A stretch of DNA of 64,000 bases from Mycolicibacterium brumae. Lineage in GTDB: Bacteria; Actinomycetota; Actinomycetes; Mycobacteriales; Mycobacteriaceae. A program made the position numbers and the translations under genes. Location of the stretch: the NCBI RefSeq assembly GCF_025215495.1, contig NZ_CP104302.1:682001-746000 (forward strand), written 5' to 3'. Shown one piece after another: positions 16,583 to 30,469 of this stretch (the first letter of the stretch is position 1; each line of letters starts with the position of its first letter). A model generated the notes under the pieces. The model saw only the letters and a program-made list of their open reading frames with translations, searched no databases and had not been told where the DNA came from.

Positions 16583-17179
16583 TCAGCGCACTCCACGGGG
16601 GCGGAACTGAATGCTGATCCGCGGGCCGACCGGGCGCGCGGTCTTGGGAATCGCGTGTTCCCAGGTGCGCTGGCAGCTGCCACCCATCACCAACAGATCG
16701 CCGTGGCCGTGCCGGATCCGCTGTGACGGCCCACCGCCGCGGGGACGCAGCGCGAACGTCCGGGTCGCGCCGAGCGACACGATGGCCACCATGGTGTCCT
16801 CGCTGCGGCCGCGGCCGATGGTGTCGCCGTGCCAGGCCACGCTGTCCTCGCCGTCGCGGTACAGGCACAGCCCGGCGCTGGTGAACGGCTCACCGAGCTC
16901 GCCGGCGTAGACATCGTTGAGCTGCCGGCGCAGCTGTTTGAGCACCGGGTGCGGCACATCCCCGGCGCTCAGATCGTGGAAGCTGTGCAGCCGGGGGACA
17001 TCGAGAGTCCGGTCGTACATCTGCCGTCGTTCGGCCCGCCACGGCACGGCGGCCAATAGCTCGTCGAAGAGCTGCGGGTCGGCGTCGAACCAGCCCATCC
17101 GCAGCTCGATCCAGGCGCCGTCGCTCAGAATCCGGCGGTCGCCGGACTCGAACAACCCTTCCTGGACCGCGACCGCCAC
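16583..17179 (-). CDS. AlkB-like 2-oxoglutarate/Fe(II) dioxygenase
   Basis: The 198-residue protein carries the AlkB core: iron ligands in WHGDTIG (HxD) and a distal His in WEHAIPK, with 2-oxoglutarate-binding arginines in RISIQFRPR, plus the substrate-lid region around [15 protein letters not shown]. AlkB enzymes oxidatively remove alkyl groups from DNA or RNA bases. The start is uncertain: GTG 17179 is used, and ATG 17218 is an alternative. The M. tuberculosis neighbour-equivalent is Rv1000c. It is divergent from arcA. Confidence 0.9.
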   Translation of the reverse strand: MAVAVQEGLFESGDRRILSDGAWIELRMGWFDADPQLFDELLAAVPWRAERRQMYDRTLDVPRLHSFHDLSAGDVPHPVLKQLRRQLNDVYAGELGEPFTSAGLCLYRDGEDSVAWHGDTIGRGRSEDTMVAIVSLGATRTFALRPRGGGPSQRIRHGHGDLLVMGGSCQRTWEHAIPKTARPVGPRISIQFRPRGVR

Positions 17180-17260
17180 CCGGTCATGATATCGCACAGA
17201 CGTTCGATGGCACCGCATCCTCCTGCGCGCCGCCGGCTCGACGCGGATACCGTGGCAGCC

Positions 17261-18466
17261 ATGGAATTGGGCGCCGACACCGAAGTGGGGACCCTGCGCG
17301 GAGTGATTCTGCACCGCCCGGGCCCGGAACTGCTGCGCCTGACACCCCGCAACAGCGACCGGTTGCTCTTCGACGGTCTGCCGTGGGTGGCCCGGGCGCA
17401 ACAGGAGCACGACGCGTTCGCCGAATTGCTGCGCGGCCGCGGCGTCGAGGTGCTGCTGCTGGCCGACCTGCTGACCGAGGCACTGGCCAGCGGCGCGGCC
17501 CGGATGCACGGCATCGCCGCGGCGGTCGACGCCCGACTGCTGGGAGCGCCGTTGGCGCAGGAACTCTCGGCCTACCTGCGGACGCTGGAACCCGACGAGC
17601 TGGCCGGGGTGCTGATCGCCGGGATGACCTTCACCGAGCTGCCCATCGACCGCAGCGGATCCCTGGTGGTGCGTATGCACCACGGCGGCGACTTCGTCAT
17701 CGACCCGCTGCCCAACCTGCTGTTCACCCGCGACTCGTCGGTCTGGGTGGGCCCGCGGGTGGCCATCACCTCGCTGGCGATGCCGGCCCGGTCGCGGGAA
17801 ACCTCGCTGACCGACCTGATCTACGCCCACCACCCGCGGTTCCTCGGCGTGCGGCGGGCCTACGAGTCACGCTCGGCGCCGGTGGAAGGCGGCGACGTGC
17901 TGCTGCTGAGCCCCGGGGTGCTGGCCGTCGGCGTCGGTGAGCGGACCACCCCGGCGGGCGCGGAAGCCTTGGCGCGCAGCCTGTTCGACGACGACCTCGC
18001 GCACACCGTGCTGGCGGTGCCGATCGCCCAGGAACGCGCCCAGATGCACCTGGACACCGTCTGCACCATGGTCGACGTGGACGCGGTGGTGATGTACCCC
18101 AATATCGTCGACTCGCTGTCGGCGTACACCATGCGGCGCACCGAGGATGGGCTGCGCATCGACGAGGCCCGCCCGTTCGTGGAGGCCGCCGCCGACGCGA
18201 TGGGCATCGAGAAGCTGCGGGTCATCGACACCCGGCTGTCCGACGACACCCACGGCGTGGCCGCCGAACGCGAGCAGTGGGACGACGGCAACAACACCCT
18301 GGCGCTGGCGCCCGGCGTGGTGGTCGGCTATGAGCGCAACGCCCAGACCAACGGCCGGCTGGCCGACGCCGGCATCGAGGTGCTGGCCATCGAGGCCTCC
18401 GAACTGGGCACCGGCCGCGGTGGGCCGCGCTGCATGTCCTGCCCGATCGCTCGCGACAGCCTGTAG
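17261..18466 (+). CDS. arcA: Arginine deiminase
   Basis: The 401-residue enzyme hydrolyses arginine to citrulline and ammonia. Key motifs are [10 protein letters not shown] (catalytic Asp), [18 protein letters not shown] (catalytic His) and the terminal GGPRCMSCP with the nucleophilic Cys. The length is that of the family. ATG 17261 gives the usual N-terminus ([10 protein letters not shown]). No arcB, arcC or arcD neighbour is present, as in M. tuberculosis, so it stands alone. Confidence 0.96.
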   Translation: MELGADTEVGTLRGVILHRPGPELLRLTPRNSDRLLFDGLPWVARAQQEHDAFAELLRGRGVEVLLLADLLTEALASGAARMHGIAAAVDARLLGAPLAQELSAYLRTLEPDELAGVLIAGMTFTELPIDRSGSLVVRMHHGGDFVIDPLPNLLFTRDSSVWVGPRVAITSLAMPARSRETSLTDLIYAHHPRFLGVRRAYESRSAPVEGGDVLLLSPGVLAVGVGERTTPAGAEALARSLFDDDLAHTVLAVPIAQERAQMHLDTVCTMVDVDAVVMYPNIVDSLSAYTMRRTEDGLRIDEARPFVEAAADAMGIEKLRVIDTRLSDDTHGVAAEREQWDDGNNTLALAPGVVVGYERNAQTNGRLADAGIEVLAIEASELGTGRGGPRCMSCPIARDSL

Positions 18467-18468
18467 CG

Positions 18469-20013
18469 CTACTGCCAGGACGGCAGCCAGATCTGCATGT
18501 TCCAGGTGTGCTGAGAGATGGGCAGGCCGGTCAGCGCCGGGAACAACCAGGCGAAGTTGGTGATCACCGCCGCGATGTAGATCGACACCACCAGCATCCC
18601 GAGCGTTCGTCGTTCCTTGCCGATCCCGCGTTGACACAGGATGTCGGTGCAGATCAGCGCGATCATCATGACCAGGAACGGCGCCATCGGCGCGGCGTAG
18701 AAGAAGTACATCTGCCGGCCGATGTCGGCGAACCACGGCAGCCAGCCCGCGCAGTAGCCGACCAGCGCCGCCGCGTAGCGCCAGTCCCGGCGCACGAATG
18801 CCCGCCACACGGCGTAGGCCAGCACCGGGATCGCCACGAACCACAGCGCCGGGGTGCCCACCAGCATCACCGCCCGCACACAGGACTGCGCGCCGCAGCC
18901 GGGCACGTCGTTCTGGTCGATCGCATACAGCACCGGGCGCAGCGACATCGGCCACGCCCACGGCTTGGACTCCCACGGATGGTGATTGCCGGCCGCGTTC
19001 GTCAGGCCGGCGTGGAAGCTGTACGCCTTGTAGGTGTAGTACCAGAGCGAACGGATCGCGTCCGGCGGCTGGTACCAGAGCCGCTCGCCGATGGTCTGGC
19101 CCACCTGGTGCCGGTTGATCGCCGTCTCGGAGGCGAACCACGGCGCGTAGCTGGCCAGGTACACCGCGAACGGGATGAACAGCATCACGTAACCGGTAGG
19201 CCCCAGATCACGGCGCAGGGTCCCGACCCACGGCCGCGGCGCCCGGTACTGGCGGCGGGCGGCGACGTCGAAGGCCAGCGTCATCAGCGTGAACGCGGCG
19301 ATGAAGTACAGCCCGGACCACTTGGTGGCGAACGCCAGGCCCAGCAGCACCCCGGCGCCGAAGCGCCACCACCGGATGCCCAGCCGCGGCCCCCACGGCG
19401 TCTCGTCGATCCGGCCCTCGAGCAGCGCGTTGTGCATCCGCTCGCGGACCTGATCCCGGTCGACCAGCAGCGCGCTGAACGCCGCGACGACGAAGAACGT
19501 CAGGAACCCGTCGAGCAGCGCGGTGCGGGCGGTGACGAAGCTGACGCCGTCGCAGATCAGCAGGATGCCCGCGATCGCGCCGGCCATGGTGGAACGCGTC
19601 ATCCGGCGCACCGTGCGCGCGACGACCACCACCAGCGCCACACCCAGCACGGCGCCGGTGAACCGCCAGCCCAGCGAGCTGTACCCGAACATCCACTCGC
19701 CGACGCCGATCAGTTGCTTGCCCAGCGGCGGGTGCACCACCAGCCCGTAGCCCGGATTGTCCTCGACGCCGGAGTTGTGCAGCATCTGCCAGGCCTGCGG
19801 CGCGTAATGCTTCTCGTCGAAGATCGGGGTGCCCGCGTCGGTGGGGGAGCGCAGATTGACGAATCGGCTGATGGCGGCCAGCGAGCCGATCACCACCGAC
19901 ATCAACAGGCCGGCCATCCGGTCCACCGGGCCGAAGTCGGCCACCGGGACCAGTGGTGCGGGGCTGATCATGGGTGCGGCGCGCTCCGGCATCACGGAAC
20001 TGGGAGCGGTCAT
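18469..20013 (-). CDS. pmt: Protein O-mannosyltransferase
   Basis: The 514-residue polytopic membrane protein belongs to the Pmt family (Rv1002c in M. tuberculosis), which transfers mannose from polyprenyl-phosphate-mannose to exported proteins in step with Sec translocation. The catalytic Asp-Glu is in PIFDEKHYAPQAW at the first extracellular loop, followed by HPPLGK and TARTALLDGF. About ten membrane segments are visible. It is divergent from rsmI with a 24-bp gap and convergent with arcA. Confidence 0.95.
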   Translation of the reverse strand: MTAPSSVMPERAAPMISPAPLVPVADFGPVDRMAGLLMSVVIGSLAAISRFVNLRSPTDAGTPIFDEKHYAPQAWQMLHNSGVEDNPGYGLVVHPPLGKQLIGVGEWMFGYSSLGWRFTGAVLGVALVVVVARTVRRMTRSTMAGAIAGILLICDGVSFVTARTALLDGFLTFFVVAAFSALLVDRDQVRERMHNALLEGRIDETPWGPRLGIRWWRFGAGVLLGLAFATKWSGLYFIAAFTLMTLAFDVAARRQYRAPRPWVGTLRRDLGPTGYVMLFIPFAVYLASYAPWFASETAINRHQVGQTIGERLWYQPPDAIRSLWYYTYKAYSFHAGLTNAAGNHHPWESKPWAWPMSLRPVLYAIDQNDVPGCGAQSCVRAVMLVGTPALWFVAIPVLAYAVWRAFVRRDWRYAAALVGYCAGWLPWFADIGRQMYFFYAAPMAPFLVMMIALICTDILCQRGIGKERRTLGMLVVSIYIAAVITNFAWLFPALTGLPISQHTWNMQIWLPSWQ

Positions 20014-20037
20014 CGCCTCGATCGTAGGCTGTCGGTC

Positions 20038-20874
20038 ATGACGGGTGGCGCACTGTTACTGGCCGCGACGCCGCTGGGCCGGCCCGAGGACGCCTCGGCG
20101 CGGCTGCGCGCGGCGCTCGCCGACGCCGACGTCGTCGCGGCCGAGGACACCCGGCGGGTCCGCACCCTGGCCACGGCGCTGGGCGTGCAGATCGGCGGCC
20201 GGGTGCTCAGCCTGTTCGACCAGAACGAGGCGGGCCGGATCCCGTCGCTCATCGCGGAACTGGAAGCCGGCGCGACGGTGCTGGTGGTCAGCGACGCCGG
20301 GATGCCGCTCATCAGCGATCCCGGCTACCGGCTGGTGGGCGCGGCGGTGGCGGCCGGACTGTCGGTGACGTGCCTGCCCGGTCCGTCGGCGGTGACGACG
20401 GCGCTGGCCGTCTCCGGGCTGCCGGCCGACCGGTTCTGCTTCGAGGGCTTCGCGCCGCGCCGCGATGGGGCCCGACGCGGCTGGCTGGCCGGATTCGCCG
20501 CCGAGCCGCGCACGGTGATCTTCTTCGAGTCCCCGCGCCGGCTGCCCGGCTGCCTGCGCGACGCCGTCGAGGTGCTCGGCGGTGACCGCCGGGCGGTGGT
20601 GTGCCGCGAACTCACCAAGACCCACGAGGAGATCCGCCGCGGGACCCTGAGCGAGCTGGCCGACTGGGCCGAGGACGGGGTGCTCGGCGAGATCACCGTG
20701 GTGCTGTCTGGCGCGACGCCGAAGGCCGACGTCGGCGACCTGGTCGAGCTGGTGCTGGAGCTGACCGACGACGGGATGGGCGTCAAGGACGCCTGCGCGC
20801 AGGTGATCGCCGAGCACCCGGGGGCGCCGTCGCGCCGGGAGTTGTATCAAGCGGTGCTGCAGGCGCGGGACTGA
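20038..20874 (+). CDS. rsmI: 16S rRNA 2'-O-methyltransferase RsmI
   Basis: The 278-residue protein shows the tetrapyrrole-methylase fold: N-terminal LLLAATPLGRPEDAS, AEDTRR, DAGMPLISDPGYRLV and LPGPSAVTTALAVSG. RsmI methylates the ribose of C1402 in 16S rRNA. ATG 20038 is used; the frame is open far upstream but there it mirrors pmt. Its last 28 bases overlap the 3' end of pabB on the other strand. Confidence 0.94.
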   Translation: MTGGALLLAATPLGRPEDASARLRAALADADVVAAEDTRRVRTLATALGVQIGGRVLSLFDQNEAGRIPSLIAELEAGATVLVVSDAGMPLISDPGYRLVGAAVAAGLSVTCLPGPSAVTTALAVSGLPADRFCFEGFAPRRDGARRGWLAGFAAEPRTVIFFESPRRLPGCLRDAVEVLGGDRRAVVCRELTKTHEEIRRGTLSELADWAEDGVLGEITVVLSGATPKADVGDLVELVLELTDDGMGVKDACAQVIAEHPGAPSRRELYQAVLQARD

Positions 20875-22106
20875 CCCGCCAGGCCGATGGTGGCCGCGGC
20901 CTTGTGCAGGCATTCCTGCCACTCGTCGTCGGGATCGGAGTCCGCGGTGATGCCGCCACCCACGCCGAGCACCGCGCCGCCGTCGGCGTCGAACTCCACC
21001 GTCCGGATCGCCACATTGAGCTCCGTTCCGGCCAGTGGTGAGGCGAAACCGACAGTCCCGCAATAGATCCCGCGCCGGTGCGGCTCCCAGGACGGCAGCA
21101 GCTCGCGGGCCCGCAGCTTCGGGGTCCCGGTCACCGAGGCGGGCGGGAAGCAGGCGTCGAGCACCTCGGGCATGTCGACGCCGGGCTTGAGCCGCGCGGC
21201 CACCGTGGACACCAGGTGCCACACCCCGGGCGCCGGGCGCACCGCGAGCAACTCCGGCACGGTCACCGAGCCGACGGCCGCGACGCGGCTCAGGTCATTG
21301 CGGACCAGGTCGACGATCATCACGTTCTCCGCGACGTCTTTGACCGAACTCCGTAGCGCGGCCGGGTTCGCCGTGGCGGGCAGCGTGCCCTTGATCGGGC
21401 TGGAGGTCAGCCGGTCGCCGTGGCGGGCCAGGAAAAGCTCGGGGGACAGCGAGGCGACCGCGCCCCACGGTCCGGCCAGGTACGCCGCGCGCGCCGGGGC
21501 GGTGGCGGCGACGGCGTCGGCGAAGAACTCCAGCGACGATCCGCTCAGCCGCCCGGTGAATCGGGTGCACACGCAGGCCTGGTACACCTCGCCGGCCGCG
21601 ATCGCCTCCAGACAGTCCCGCACCGCGGCCAGGTGCTGCCCGCGGTCCGGCGCGCGCCAGTCGATGTGCCAGCCGGCGTCGGCCGCCTCACCGGTCGTCT
21701 CGTCGGCCAGCGCGGAGACCAGCCACCCGGGCATCGGCTCATCCCGCAGGCTCTCGTAACTCCAGGCGCCGTCGGCGTCGCGGCGCAGCAGGTGATCGGT
21801 CCAGCCGCCGGCGGCCACCGGGATCCGGGGCCCGGACCCGTCGCCGCTCGGGTCGGGGTAGGACAGATAGCCCAGCCAACCGCCGCCCACCACCGGCCCA
21901 CGGCTGCGGCGTTCCACTCCGGGGGAGAACACCGCGCCCGGATCACACGGCGCGGTCGTCAGGCTCGGGGCGATCAGCGCCGTCGACCCCAGCCAGTCCC
22001 CGGTCAGCGCGGCCGGCGGAGCAAGGCCCCGGCGGGCAGTCGCGGCGGCGACGGCGCGCAGCACATCGGCGGCTGCCCCCAGGTCGCCGAGCCGGTCCAC
22101 GCGCAT
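20847..22106 (-). CDS. pabB: Aminodeoxychorismate synthase component I
   Basis: The 419-residue chorismate-binding enzyme makes 4-amino-4-deoxychorismate for folate synthesis with a glutamine amidotransferase encoded elsewhere. Signature motifs are SSPIKGTLPA, VDLVRNDLSRV, FPPASVTGTPKLRA and RRGIYCGTVGF. The N-terminal region is shorter than in anthranilate synthase. Gene position matches Rv1005c. Confidence 0.93.
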   Translation of the reverse strand: MRVDRLGDLGAAADVLRAVAAATARRGLAPPAALTGDWLGSTALIAPSLTTAPCDPGAVFSPGVERRSRGPVVGGGWLGYLSYPDPSGDGSGPRIPVAAGGWTDHLLRRDADGAWSYESLRDEPMPGWLVSALADETTGEAADAGWHIDWRAPDRGQHLAAVRDCLEAIAAGEVYQACVCTRFTGRLSGSSLEFFADAVAATAPARAAYLAGPWGAVASLSPELFLARHGDRLTSSPIKGTLPATANPAALRSSVKDVAENVMIVDLVRNDLSRVAAVGSVTVPELLAVRPAPGVWHLVSTVAARLKPGVDMPEVLDACFPPASVTGTPKLRARELLPSWEPHRRGIYCGTVGFASPLAGTELNVAIRTVEFDADGGAVLGVGGGITADSDPDDEWQECLHKAAATIGLAGQSRACSTA

Positions 22107-22234
22107 CGGCTCAGCTTGTCACGCAGCCGGTGGTCACGGCGTGTTGGGCGGTCGCAGGCCGAGCGCCAGACCGGCGTGGTCGACCCACGCGGCGATATAG
22201 GCCCGCGCCTCGACGTCGCCGGGCGGATACCCGA

Positions 22235-23140
22235 TCAGCGTCCGATTGGTCGGGGCACCAGCACGCTGGCCAGCTTCTCCGGGTTGCGCATCGCGTAGAA
22301 GTTCGTGATCAGCCCGTCGGTGACCTCGACGCTGACCACCCCCTCCAGCTGGTCGCCGCTGTAGAGCACGAACGCCGGGGCGCCGTTGTACATCGCCGAC
22401 TCGACCCGGCCCTCCGGCCCGCCGAGGCGAACCAAGCCGATGATGAGCCGGGCCACCCGCTCGGCCCCGGACACCGGCCGCCGCGCCGCGCTGGCCTTGC
22501 CGTCGCTGTCGGCGGTCCACACCACCTCCGGCGCCAGCATCCCCATCAATCCGTCGAGGTCACCGGTCGCGGCCGCGGTGAAGAAGCTGATGGTCAACTG
22601 CTCGGAGGTTTCGGCGTCCACGGGTTCGTAGCGGCGCCGACGGGCGTGCACGTGCGCCCGCGCCCGGTGCGCCAACTGCCGCACCGCGGCCGCGGATTTC
22701 CCTATCGCAGAAGCGATTTCGGCGTGCGGGAAGCCGAAAACGTCGTGCAGCACGAACACCGCGCGCTCATCCGGCGACAGGGTCTCCAGCACCACCATCA
22801 TCGCCATCGACACCGACTCGGCCAGGATGATGTCCTCCGCGGCGTCCACCGCGGTCTGCTCCACCAGCAGCGGCTCGGGCAGCCACGGCCCGACGTACTC
22901 CTCGCGGCGGCGGCCGGCGGCCCGCAGCGCGTTGAGCGATTGCCGGGTCACCAGCGACGCCAGGTAGGACTTGGTGTCGCGGATCTCGTCAGTCGACACC
23001 TCCGCCCAGCGCAGATAGCTGTCCTGCAGCACGTCGTCGGCCTCGGTCGCCGAGCCGAGGATCTCGTAGGCGATGGTGAACAGCAGCGGCCGCAGCCGGG
23101 TGAATTCCCCGGCTGCGGCCTCGCGGGAGTCCGAGCTCAC
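22235..23140 (-). CDS. ECF41-type sigma factor with SnoaL-like domain
   Basis: The 301-residue protein has sigma region 2 (RPLLFTIAYEILGSATEADD), region 4 (FGFPHAEIASAIGKSAAAVRQ) and a fused C-terminal SnoaL-like domain of about 110 residues. The ECF41 marks are present: WLPEPL in the linker, a DGK motif (ADSDGKASAARRP) and NPEKL near the end. In this group the C-terminal domain tunes sigma activity in place of an anti-sigma factor. Its GTG overlaps the oxidoreductase stop as GTGA, so it is second in that operon. M. tuberculosis SigJ is a relative. Confidence 0.93.
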   Translation of the reverse strand: MSSDSREAAAGEFTRLRPLLFTIAYEILGSATEADDVLQDSYLRWAEVSTDEIRDTKSYLASLVTRQSLNALRAAGRRREEYVGPWLPEPLLVEQTAVDAAEDIILAESVSMAMMVVLETLSPDERAVFVLHDVFGFPHAEIASAIGKSAAAVRQLAHRARAHVHARRRRYEPVDAETSEQLTISFFTAAATGDLDGLMGMLAPEVVWTADSDGKASAARRPVSGAERVARLIIGLVRLGGPEGRVESAMYNGAPAFVLYSGDQLEGVVSVEVTDGLITNFYAMRNPEKLASVLVPRPIGR

Positions 23141-24300
23141 AGCGCGCCCGCGCTGGCCAGCTCGCGGTTGGCCCGCACCTCGTGATCACCCTTGAGCCAC
23201 ATGTAGCTGCCCGGCTTGCGGGCCTCCCGGCGCAGGAACCACAGCGTGCCCTTGCAGACCAGTTCCTTGATCGCCGCGCCGGGCCGCCCGCCCACCGACA
23301 CCCGCCGCGGGCTGTCGTCGGGGTGCGACAGTTGCACCACTCCGGCCCGCCGGCCCAGGCTCACACACTGGCCGGTGAACGCCTGGTCCAGGTCGGCGGG
23401 AACGGTCCCGTCCAGCCGGGCCAGCACGGTCGCGGCGGCCTGGGCGGCCAGCGGCATCGCGGCTTGGCAGCTCATCCGCAGCGGCGCGGCCGACGGCGCG
23501 ACGGCGTCCCCGGCGCCGACGATCCGGTCACTGTCGCAGCTGGTCAGCGTCTCGTCGGTGAGCAACCGGCCCAGCTCGTCGCAGGCCAGCCCGCTGTCGG
23601 CGGCGAGCTGCGGCACCGTGAAACCGGCGGTCCACACCGTCATCGCGGCGGGCACGTCGTCGCCGACGGCCAGCTGCACCGCATGCGGTCCGACCGCGGC
23701 CACGGTGGCCTCCTCGATGACCCGCACGCCCAGCTTCAGCAGCCGGCTGCGCACGTCGGCGCGGGCGCCGCCACCCAGCGACGGGGCCAGCGCGGCGCCG
23801 ATCAGGGTCACCGGGTGGCCCGCCTCGGCCAGTTCGGCGGCGGTCTCGATGCCGGTCAGACCGGCGCCGACGACGACGATCGGGTCCATCTCGGTCAGCG
23901 TCTGCAACCGCGACCGCAGCCGTCGGGCATCCTCGTACTCGGCCAGGGTGTAGGCGAACACGTCGGCGCCGGGGACCGTCGGCTTGGCCGCGGCGCTGCC
24001 CACGGCGTACACCAGGTAGTCGTAGTGCAACGCGCTTCCCGAGGCCAGCAGCACCCGAGTGGTGTCGGCGTCGATCCGCTCCGCGGTGTCGACCACCAGC
24101 TCGACCGACGGGTGCAGCAACTCGTCGTATCCGGCGACGGCGTCGTCGTTGCCGGCGACCAGCTGGTGCAGCCGGATCCGCTCGACGAACTCCGCGCGCG
24201 GGTTGACCAGCGTGACGGCCACCCCGGGGTGGGCCTGCAGCCGGTTGGCGGCCAGCACGCCGGCGTAGCCACCGCCGATGACGACGATCGAGGTGTTCAT
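23137..24300 (-). CDS. FAD-dependent pyridine nucleotide oxidoreductase
   Basis: The 387-residue protein resembles type II NADH dehydrogenases: FAD-binding VVIGGGYAGVLAANRL at the N-terminus, NAD-binding VVVGAGLTGIETAAEL in the middle and the FAD Asp motif RIVGAGDAVA. ATG 24300 follows AGGAG. ECF41 sigma genes typically neighbour an oxidoreductase, epimerase or carboxymuconolactone decarboxylase that they control, so this is the likely target. The substrate is unknown. Confidence 0.9.
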   Translation of the reverse strand: MNTSIVVIGGGYAGVLAANRLQAHPGVAVTLVNPRAEFVERIRLHQLVAGNDDAVAGYDELLHPSVELVVDTAERIDADTTRVLLASGSALHYDYLVYAVGSAAAKPTVPGADVFAYTLAEYEDARRLRSRLQTLTEMDPIVVVGAGLTGIETAAELAEAGHPVTLIGAALAPSLGGGARADVRSRLLKLGVRVIEEATVAAVGPHAVQLAVGDDVPAAMTVWTAGFTVPQLAADSGLACDELGRLLTDETLTSCDSDRIVGAGDAVAPSAAPLRMSCQAAMPLAAQAAATVLARLDGTVPADLDQAFTGQCVSLGRRAGVVQLSHPDDSPRRVSVGGRPGAAIKELVCKGTLWFLRREARKPGSYMWLKGDHEVRANRELASAGAL

Positions 24301-24335
24301 CTCTGCTCCTTGGGTTGGGTTGCTCATGCCCTCAA

Positions 24336-24362
24336 GACACCGCCGCGCCCGCGGATGTGACA
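24336..24362 (-). promoter_or_regulatory. ECF41-type promoter
   Basis: On the minus strand TGTCACA (24356-24362) is followed 16 bases later by TGTC (24336-24339). The published ECF41 promoter is TGTCACA-n16-CGTC, so only one position differs. Transcription would start about 30 nt before the oxidoreductase ATG, which makes the oxidoreductase-sigma operon autoregulated. Confidence 0.75.
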
Positions 24363-24395
24363 GCCCAGAGACGATTGTGGCCCAGATCACAGACA

Positions 24396-24432
24396 AAAGC
24401 CCGCCCGCCCCGAGACGGGACGGACGGGCTTT
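24396..24432 (-). terminator. Intrinsic terminator behind gdhA
   Basis: AAAGCCCG and CGGGCTTT close a long GC-rich stem with a GAGA-type loop; on the minus strand the descending arm ends in CTTTTG. It lies about 75 nt past the gdhA stop and upstream of the ECF41 promoter. Confidence 0.75.
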
Positions 24433-24504
24433 CGGCGAAAGAATCAGACGGTCCTATGCGTCTGACCTCTGCCTCGTGCGCTCGTTCCTCGCTTACTCGT
24501 TGAG

Positions 24505-25866
<1,362 letters not shown>

Positions 25867-25875
25867 TCATTTCCG

Positions 25876-27420
25876 TCAGTCGGTCTGATGCCGGGGGAAC
25901 ACCCCGACGGGTTCGGGCAGGGTCGTTCCGGGGACCAGCCGCGTGCCCAGCGCGGCGAAGTCACGTTTGGTGTCATCCTGGCCGAGCAGGTCGAGCAGCT
26001 TGTCGGCGGATGTCGGCATCACCGGGGAGGTCAGCAGCGCCGCGATCCGCACCACCTCCATGGTGGTGTAGAGCACCGTCCGGAACCGTTGCTGATCGCC
26101 CGCGTCGTCGGACTTGCGCAGCACCCACGGCTCCTGCGCGGTGAAATACCGGTTGGCCGAGCCGAGCATCGCCCAGATCGCCTCCAGGCCCAGGTGCATG
26201 GCGGGCTCGTCGAAGTGCCGCCGCACCTTCTCCAGCAGGCCGTCGGCCTCGGCCAGCAGCGCGGCGTCCTCGGCGCTGAACTCGGCCGGTTCGGGCACCA
26301 CGCCGCCGAGGTTCTTGGCGACCATGGACAGGCTGCGCTGCGCGAGATTGCCGAATTCGTTGGCCAGGTCGGCGTTGATCCGCCCCGTGATGGCGTCCTC
26401 GGAGTAGGAGCCGTCCTGGCCGAACGGCACCTCGCGCAGCAGGAAATAACGCACCTGGTCCACCCCGAACGCGTCGACCAGCGCGTCGGGGCTGACCACG
26501 TTGCCCACCGACTTGCTCATCTTCTCGCCGGAGTTGAGCAGGAAGCCGTGCGCGAAAACCCTGCGCGGCAACGCGATTCCCGCCGACATCAAAAACGCCG
26601 GCCAGTACACGGTGTGGAACCGGATGATGTCCTTGCCGATCATGTGCAGATCGGCTGGCCAATATCGCTCGAAGAGTTCGGATTTCGTGTTCGGGTAGTC
26701 CACGCCGGTCAGGTAGTTCGTCAGCGCGTCGACCCACACGTACATCACATGATCGGGGTCCCCGGGCACCGGCACGCCCCAGTCGAACGACGAGCGGGAG
26801 ATCGAAAAATCCTTCAGCCCGCCGGAGACGAAGCTGACCACCTCGTTGCGGCGCACATCCGGGCCGATGAACTCCGGGTGCTCGGCGTAGTGCGCCAGCA
26901 GCCGGTCGGTGTAGGCCGAGAGCCGGAAGAAGTAGGTCTGCTCCTCGGTCCAGGTGACCTCAGCGCCGGAGCTGGTCGCGACCCGGACCCCGTCGCGCAG
27001 CTCGGTCTCGGACTCGGCGAAGTAGGCCTCGTCGCGCACCGAGTACCAGCCGGCGTAGGCGTCCAGATAGATGTCGCCGGCGTCGGCCATCTGCTGCCAC
27101 AGCGCCTGGGAGGCGACCTTGTGGTCGGCGTCGGTGGTGCGGATGAAGCGGTCGAAGCTGATGCCCAGCTTGCGCTGCAGCGACTCGAAGACATCGGAGT
27201 TGCGCCGGGCAAGCTCCGCGGTCGGGACGCCTTCGGCGGCCGCCGTCTGCGCCATCTTCAGCCCGTGCTCGTCGGTGCCGGTCAGGTAGCGCACGTCGAA
27301 CCCGTCGAGGCGCTTGAACCGGGCGATGGCGTCGGTGGCGATGTACTCGTAGGCGTGCCCGATGTGCGGCGCGCCGTTGGGGTAGGTGATCGCCGTGGTG
27401 ATGTAGAAGGGTTCGGTCAT
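25876..27420 (-). CDS. metG: Methionyl-tRNA synthetase
   Basis: The 514-residue class I synthetase has the HIGH motif in [17 protein letters not shown] and KMSKS in [10 protein letters not shown]. It lacks zinc-knuckle cysteines and the C-terminal EMAP-like tRNA-binding domain, as usual for actinobacterial enzymes. It is divergent from tatD with 26 bp between starts. Confidence 0.97.
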   Translation of the reverse strand: MTEPFYITTAITYPNGAPHIGHAYEYIATDAIARFKRLDGFDVRYLTGTDEHGLKMAQTAAAEGVPTAELARRNSDVFESLQRKLGISFDRFIRTTDADHKVASQALWQQMADAGDIYLDAYAGWYSVRDEAYFAESETELRDGVRVATSSGAEVTWTEEQTYFFRLSAYTDRLLAHYAEHPEFIGPDVRRNEVVSFVSGGLKDFSISRSSFDWGVPVPGDPDHVMYVWVDALTNYLTGVDYPNTKSELFERYWPADLHMIGKDIIRFHTVYWPAFLMSAGIALPRRVFAHGFLLNSGEKMSKSVGNVVSPDALVDAFGVDQVRYFLLREVPFGQDGSYSEDAITGRINADLANEFGNLAQRSLSMVAKNLGGVVPEPAEFSAEDAALLAEADGLLEKVRRHFDEPAMHLGLEAIWAMLGSANRYFTAQEPWVLRKSDDAGDQQRFRTVLYTTMEVVRIAALLTSPVMPTSADKLLDLLGQDDTKRDFAALGTRLVPGTTLPEPVGVFPRHQTD

Positions 27421-27446
27421 CTCGCCGATCAGCTTATGGTGTCAAT

Positions 27447-28262
27447 ATGTGCTCCGATCGGCCACCTCCTCCGGCGCCGGAGCCGTTGACCCCCCTGATT
27501 GACGCACATACTCACCTGGACGCCTGCGGGTGCGCCGACGCCGACGACGTCGCGGCGGTGCTGGACCGGGCTCAGGCTGTCGGGGTGCAGGCCGTCGTCA
27601 CCATCGCCGACGACCTGGAGGCCGCCCGGTGGGCGGCGGCCGCCGCCGATTGGGACGACCGGGTCTACGCGGCCGTCGCGCTGCACCCCACCCGCGCCGG
27701 CGCGCTGGACGACGCGGCCCGCGCCGAGATCACCGAGCTCGCCGCCCGCGATCGGGTGGTGGCCATCGGCGAGACCGGGATGGACCTGTACTGGCCGGGC
27801 CGGTTGGAGGGTTGCGCGGACCCGGCCACCCAGGCCGAGGCGTTCGCCTGGCACATCGATCTGGCCAAGCGGACCGGCAAACCGCTGATGATCCACAACC
27901 GCGACGCCGACGACGCCGTGCTCGAGGTGCTCGCCGCCGAGGGCGCCCCGGAGCGGGTGATCTTCCACTGCTTCTCGTCGGGGCCGGAGATGGCGCGCCG
28001 CTGCGTCGATCAGGGCTGGTATCTGAGCCTGTCCGGCACCGTCAGCTTCCGAAACGCGCATGAGTTGCGGGAGGCGGCCGGATTGATCCCGCGGGAGCTC
28101 TTGCTGGTGGAAACCGATGCGCCGTTCCTCACACCGCACCCTTTTCGTGGCGCACGCAACGAATCGTATTGCCTGCCATACACCGTCCGCGCCCTCGCTG
28201 AACTGCTGAATCGTCCCGCGGAGGAGCTGGCGCGGGATTCGTCAGCAAACGCCCGCCGGGTG

Positions 28263-28277
<15 letters not shown>
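27447..28277 (+). CDS. tatD: TatD-family metal-dependent hydrolase
   Basis: The 276-residue TIM-barrel nuclease shows the metal ligands of the family: DAHTHLDAC at the N-terminus, [28 protein letters not shown] and [15 protein letters not shown]. TatD enzymes are Mg-dependent DNases. It lies just upstream of rpfB, as in M. tuberculosis. Confidence 0.95.
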
Positions 28278-30460
<2,183 letters not shown>

Positions 30461-30469
30461 TCTCGTCGG

